This document shows positions 59,560-64,000 of a stretch of 64,000 bases of DNA, in pieces; the stretch's first letter is position 1; every line of letters starts with the position of its first letter. The stretch is from positions 865,349-929,348 of the forward strand of contig CABFPE010000196.1 in assembly GCA_900660155.1 (NCBI GenBank). Direction: 5' to 3'. The position numbers and the translations under genes are program-made. Source of the DNA: Hofstenia miamia (Eukaryota > Xenacoelomorpha > Acoela > Hofsteniidae). The notes under the pieces are model-generated. The model did not search any database and was not told the DNA's origin. It worked only from the letters and a program-made list of their open reading frames with translations.

Positions 59560-59860
59560 AAAGCCAACCAGACTAAGGGACATTAGCGAATGGGACGAAG
59601 CCAAAGAAATGCCAAGTAGTCCTCACCACTGATTAAAGGGCATGACGACGAAAAGCAGCAAACCTTCAACATCACTTAGTACTCACCACTGCCAATTAAA
59701 GGGCACTGTGACGAATGGCAGCAAAACTAATGTACTGAGTAGCCTGCACCACTGATTAAAGGGGACGCTGACAAAGATTAAGAAAACTAAATGAAGTCCC
59801 AACTATCCTTTGAGTACTCCACACCGCCATTTAAAGGGCAAGTGGACGAAACAGTTACCA
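59560..59860 (+). repeat. Degenerate 60-75-bp tandem repeat downstream of pol
   Basis: About four units share GTAGTCCTCACCACTGATTA, then AAGGGCA, GACGA and an A-rich AGCAAAACTAA part, with starts near 59617, 59677, 59738 and 59813 and a weaker unit near 59572. The units drift in length and sequence. Confidence 0.7.
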
Positions 59861-60037
59861 CAGGAAAGTGTAAGTGGTATAACATCCACAGCTGGTCAAA
59901 TGTGGATGGAAACTCTGGAAGGGAACCAACCAAAGGGGACCAACTAGAGACCATCAACAGTGGTTCGGATATGAACTGAGCACCAGTACAAGAAGACCTC
60001 TCATACTCACTCAGGATATGCTACATGGTCCCTCAGA

Positions 60038-62155
60038 GTGAACCCACTCTACATCAGAGGGAACAATATGATTGATGGAATGAAGCAAATGCATCTTGAC
60101 AATCAATGGAGAAAAGCTACACCCATATTTCATAGCAAGAACGAAAATGAAATGCCTATGAAAAATTATCACCAGAAACTCGAAGTCACATATGAAGGCA
60201 AACTAAAATGGACGAAATGAACTTACCACTTGTGCTTGACAAAGAAAATCAGCCCATGGTAAACACAATAATATGCTACCCCCAAAAAATGAATGAAACA
60301 TTGGAACGCCCATACTACAGGAGCACAGTACATACAGTGTTCAACGAAAATCTCACACTAACTGAAGCCCAAAACATCATGAAAAACAAACACAAAATAG
60401 CAGATATCGAGCAAATCAACAACAACAAAGACAACCTAAAAATCATATATATAACAAAAGACAAAGAATACAATCAAAAGCTGGAAAAACAATTGAAAGA
60501 TACACTATGTACAGCAAAACTAACAGGAACACAAATAGTGATAGTAAAAATAACCACAGTTCTTAAGGAACATGTGCATGCAGGTACAAAATGTCTTCCC
60601 AAAAGAAAGAGAAGCAGACCAAACCACAATTTCACAACTTATCAAATTTGATCTACAGCTTGATTACTGGGAAGAAATATACAAACTAATGGTTGAACCA
60701 TGGATTACTATTGAACTTTATCAGCAAGCAAAGACCATCAAAATAATAACAGAAATAAAAAACCTTGAGAAGATCACACAATTACACATAAAGTGCAGTC
60801 TGAATAAAAGACAAGAGCACCTAAAACAAATCCAATAAACATGGAAGGACATGAAAATTACAAAAACAACAGAGGAGCAATGGCTGAGCATACACATTGA
60901 AGCACCACCAAGGAAGTATCACAAATCTGTTGAAGCAACACTACAGGAAATCAACAAAGCCTATGAATTAAACACAAGAAAAGATTTCAAACAATATAAG
61001 TTCAAGAAACTCAATGTGTCAGAGATAAGATAAAGAATGACAATATGGCTGCTAGCTATTTGCTTAACAAAAGACAAAAATTTAAAACTACCCATATCAA
61101 GATGATCAAGAATTCAACTAAGCAAAAAAAGGCATGAAATCACCTTCTCACCAATCAGCACAACTACAACGAACTGGCTACTAAAAGGAATCACAGAAAA
61201 ACTAGCATCCCCAGATAAACAGGAAAAACCCATGAAAACAATTGAGAAAAACATGGTAAGAATCATCCAATGTGAAAATAGTGAACAGAACTGGCATATG
61301 CCCAAACAAAATATCACTATTTGAGGAACCAAAAATAAAATATATCTGGGGAGCCACTTCAGAGACCAAACTTCTACAAATAGAAGAACAACCCTGGTTA
61401 ACCACCTGAAAACTGATCAAAAGAAGAATAAGCAACACAACTGAAATAATACAAACAATACAAGCAAAAAACATAGAGCAGATAACCACACATGAAACTG
61501 AAAGATTCAGGTGTGAGATGCCAAAATACTTGTTCACCAAAATCATAAAAAAAGCAGAAGAAATTTTGAAAGCATAATGCTATTTTCAGGAGTCAATGAC
61601 CTCATATGGCTAGACATGTGGAACAAACAATACAGATTTTATGACATATTGAAACAAATAGTAGTAATTACAATGATACAAATGGACAAAAACAACCCCT
61701 ACTAAAAAACTGAAGAAGACATATGAAACAACATTAGCTTTTTCTACAAAGATGTTGAAAACACTAAAAGTTTACTAACCATACTTAAATTCTTCTACCC
61801 AGAGAGTAGATTAAAAGAAGAACTAGCTCACACAAGCCAGGCAGGGGTGCTGATGACTCTAATGATAAGCCTAAAAGGATTACAATTATACAAAAAATTC
61901 TACCCTCTATTTACATGAAAATTAACAAACTAAGACAGATCATATTGATCACAGATTCACTGTTAACAACAAACACCATTCAGTATGCAGACACAGTTGC
62001 CACAAAAAAAGAACCAGTATTGAAACTCATGAAACAAATAGAATTCCCAGAGATCACATGGGAAGAAGAAAAAGCAGAAATACTGATCAAATGAGCAGAT
62101 ACACTAGTACATGGAGAGAAAACAGCTCTCAAATTAATGCAAGCTGAGGGAGGCA
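60038..62155 (+). pseudogene. A-rich coding-like region after integrase, unidentified
   Basis: The plus strand is strongly A-rich and T-poor for more than 2 kb, unlike the flanks. It has successive open frames at 60038-60220, 60208-60651, 60572-60838 and 60851-61033, and further stop-broken frames to 62155 in shifting phases. The translations are Lys-, Asn-, Glu- and Gln-rich (for example KLEKQLKDTLCTAKLTGTQI). Its position between integrase and a candidate 3' LTR is where some Gypsy elements carry a third gene. No signal peptide, fusion peptide or clear membrane anchor was recognised, so an envelope assignment is not supported. It may also be a separate nested element. Confidence 0.45.
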
Positions 62156-63879
62156 TGTAGCATAATCCAATCAAATTTATAAACTCACAACAAATAAGAA
62201 GAAAAAATAACATAAAACTCTAATCAGAAACTCATATCAATATACTATATTATTAGATTATAATATTAGAATTCACACTAAATGATTTTGACAAATTGTA
62301 AGAGCAATTATTGGTCACATTAATTTTAACCAACCATGTGGTTCATTCAGAACTTTATTACCTGGACATAAGAAATCAATTTGCAACTGGTACTTGTTTA
62401 ATTGGTAAATATGTTTAATAAAATTTTATATAAATAGAAACAAAGCACTGTAAAATGGATGGAAATTTATTCTTTAGTAGTTTACTTTTGCTTTGTGGTT
62501 TGATTAATTTTATTAATATGCACAGCTAAGCATGCTTTGTTTGTAACAATCAAGGGCTGTTGTGAGGGATTGCTATGAGATGTCAGCCTCAATAATTACA
62601 TGCAATTAAGTTACAGCTAGGGATAGGAATGTTTTTCTCATGCTTAGCTGGCTACCAATAATTTGTATTACATATAGTAACAAGTATGCAAAGGCTGATA
62701 GCCACCATAGGGATGTCAAATATTAATACTATTTTAGATTCAATTTTTTTACTTATAATTGACTGATAAGTGAATGTATTGATTGTATAGTATTTATATG
62801 TAGGATAGAAGCTGCTGTAGTTTATAGTTACCTTTTTATTTTGTCTGCAGCTAGTGTTGTGTCTGCTTTATTTGTCATTCATTATTGTATACATCTTTTA
62901 ACTAAATGTAGGAAGCTGCTCTATTTTTATATTAGCTATTTTTAACTTGTTCAACAGCAGCTATTGCCAGGTTGTGATATGTTATCTTATTTGTATATTA
63001 AAGTAACATGCATTGAGAATGAGAGCTAGGTTGATTAGTGACTGGTATATATTACACAATAAGTAAGGCACACATAACAAAACTATTTTGTTGAGATTGA
63101 GCTGAGTTGCAGCAGATGGAACAATGGATGTGGATGAGCAGATGGATTGAACTGTTGATGGACTGCAAACTGTCTTTATGATATAACTTTGGTCAAGTGT
63201 GCCCATCACTCTCTCTCTTGTTATTACTTTTGATGGTGCTACCTAAATAGTAGTTCTGGAGTATTAATTAAGTTGTCTCTATAGTCATTCAATTATGAAA
63301 GAACAGTAAGAGAGAATGTACACATTACCCCACATATTGGAATCTGTATTGTGGTGTATCTAAATCATACCTCATTATTTTGCACATCCTTTGCCCAGGT
63401 GATGATGTTACACTGCATCACTTGCAAACAGCCAAAACCATGCTCATCACACCAAATTATACCATTAGATTTAGCTAGTCCAAATAGTAATTTATTATAT
63501 TTTAAAATATATGCAAGGAAGGATTAATGTTGAATGATTATAGTGATTAAATACAATCAAAAATATTAGTGTAAAATTTAGTTATGATTCTATTCATTTT
63601 GTAAAGATGCAACTAAGCTACAATATTGTGCAAATTAAGAGAAACTTGTTAGCTGATCAAGTAACATTTGACAAATTGCTAAGAGCAAAATAACGCTTAC
63701 GTATGAACAGCCATATTGGCAGAAGAATTATTTGAAATTCAAAATCAGCAGGTACTTTAGAAATTTTAAATAAATAGCTTTGAACTTAACTAGAAATTTG
63801 ATGAACAATAAATTCTTTGGAGTTTATTTTATTTCTTATTCTTCACTTATCTGGTTTGATTAATTAATAAAATGTGCAG
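62156..63879. other. Candidate 3' LTR start and AT-rich flank
   Basis: TGTAGCATAATCC at 62156 follows a purine-rich tract and could open a 3' LTR; its end was not found. Segments 62280-62530 and 63660-63890 share diverged words (TGACAAATTG, TGGTTTGATTAATT and ATGYRCAGCTA), which may be a faded duplication. No gene is supported. Confidence 0.3.
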
Positions 63880-64000
63880 CTAGGCGAGTTGTGTTTAGTA
63901 GTGGCTGGATCCCATCACGGGATCGATTCGGAGGGTCCTTGTGCCAGTCACGAAACCACACTTACCTTACGGTTAGGAGTTTTTCGATTCTCGCCTAGTC
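63880..64000. repeat. Small foldback or SINE-like segment at window edge
   Basis: CTAGGCGAG at 63880-63888 is inverted as CTCGCCTAG at 63990-63998, enclosing a GC-richer stretch. Inside, GATCCCATCACGGGATC forms a perfect 6-bp-stem hairpin, and GGATCGATTC resembles a tRNA B box, though the A-box spacing does not fit a tRNA. It may continue beyond the window. Confidence 0.45.

Larger units (their letters stand above)
57640..62155 (+). mobile_element. Ty3/Gypsy LTR retrotransposon, 5'-truncated and decayed
   Basis: Only the 3' part of pol and the downstream region remain. Integrase pieces lie at 57640-58103 and 59041-59492, split by a P-element insertion. They are followed by a degenerate minisatellite (59560-59860) and an A-rich, stop-broken coding-like region to 62155. 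Gag, protease, RT and RNase H are absent. A purine-rich stretch (GCTGAGGGAGG, 62143-62153) precedes TGTAGCATAATCC at 62156, which may be the polypurine tract and 3' LTR start; no second LTR is in the window to confirm it. Confidence 0.7.

Noticed and set aside
60038-62155. Envelope gene of an errantivirus-like element
   Set aside because: Position fits, but no signal peptide, cleavage site or membrane anchor could be recognised.
63890-63960. tRNA gene
   Set aside because: A B-box-like word is present, but the A-box spacing, acceptor stem and anticodon arm do not fit.

Overview
This is a repeat-rich, AT-rich (visually about 70% A+T) invertebrate-type nuclear DNA window. The evidence is spliced genes with GT/AG introns, long (AT)n and (CATA)n microsatellites, interspersed TTAGGG-type tracts, and eukaryotic transposons of nearly every class. 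Nothing bacterial, no CRISPR array and no convincing tRNA or rRNA was seen. The species cannot be named from sequence alone; an AT-rich metazoan with an FMRFamide-receptor-like GPCR and TTAGGG-like repeats fits.

Host genes are few. (1) Three plus-strand exons of a class A, FMRFamide-receptor-like GPCR lie at about 12692-12924, 13814-14025 and 23370-23546. They encode TM3 to TM7 in compatible splice phases, with a 9.3 kb intron; TM1-TM2 and the tail are not found. (2) An intact single-exon 427-aa MFS transporter of the SLC18B1/vesicular-amine type lies at 55520-56803, with a 3' splice acceptor 3 bp before the ATG and a poly(A) signal after it.

The rest is a transposon graveyard with some fresh insertions. 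In order: an internally deleted mariner (4503-5646) holding an artefactual assembly gap; a MITE (8511-8993); a telomere-repeat foldback with an exact 8-bp target duplication (9187-9563); a Penelope-like RT relic (9974-10430, minus); a 600-bp perfect palindrome (11995-12595) beside the first GPCR exon; a Tc1/mariner relic and a circularly permuted pair of about 210-bp repeats inside the big GPCR intron; a 5'-truncated CR1/Jockey-like LINE with an intact 902-aa ORF (minus, about 25607-28558); a full-length 3.5 kb R2-superclade-like LINE (30632-34139) with C2H2 fingers, RT and restriction-like endonuclease, inserted with an 11-bp duplication into a tandem repeat; a short IS630/mariner-type element with TIRs (37855-38694); a hAT-type element with an exact 8-bp duplication (50653-51296) and an inverted partial copy nearby; another TIR element (53477-53780); and a decayed Ty3/Gypsy element (about 57640-62155) interrupted by a 937-bp internally deleted P element with 16-bp TIRs and an exact 8-bp duplication.

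The elements do not form one cooperating system; the biology is layered insertion. The most unusual items are the telomeric-repeat foldback element, the P element nested in Ty3/Gypsy, the zero-spacer palindrome abutting a gene, and the circularly permuted repeat pair. Long stretches between them show only AT-rich DNA with no supportable gene.
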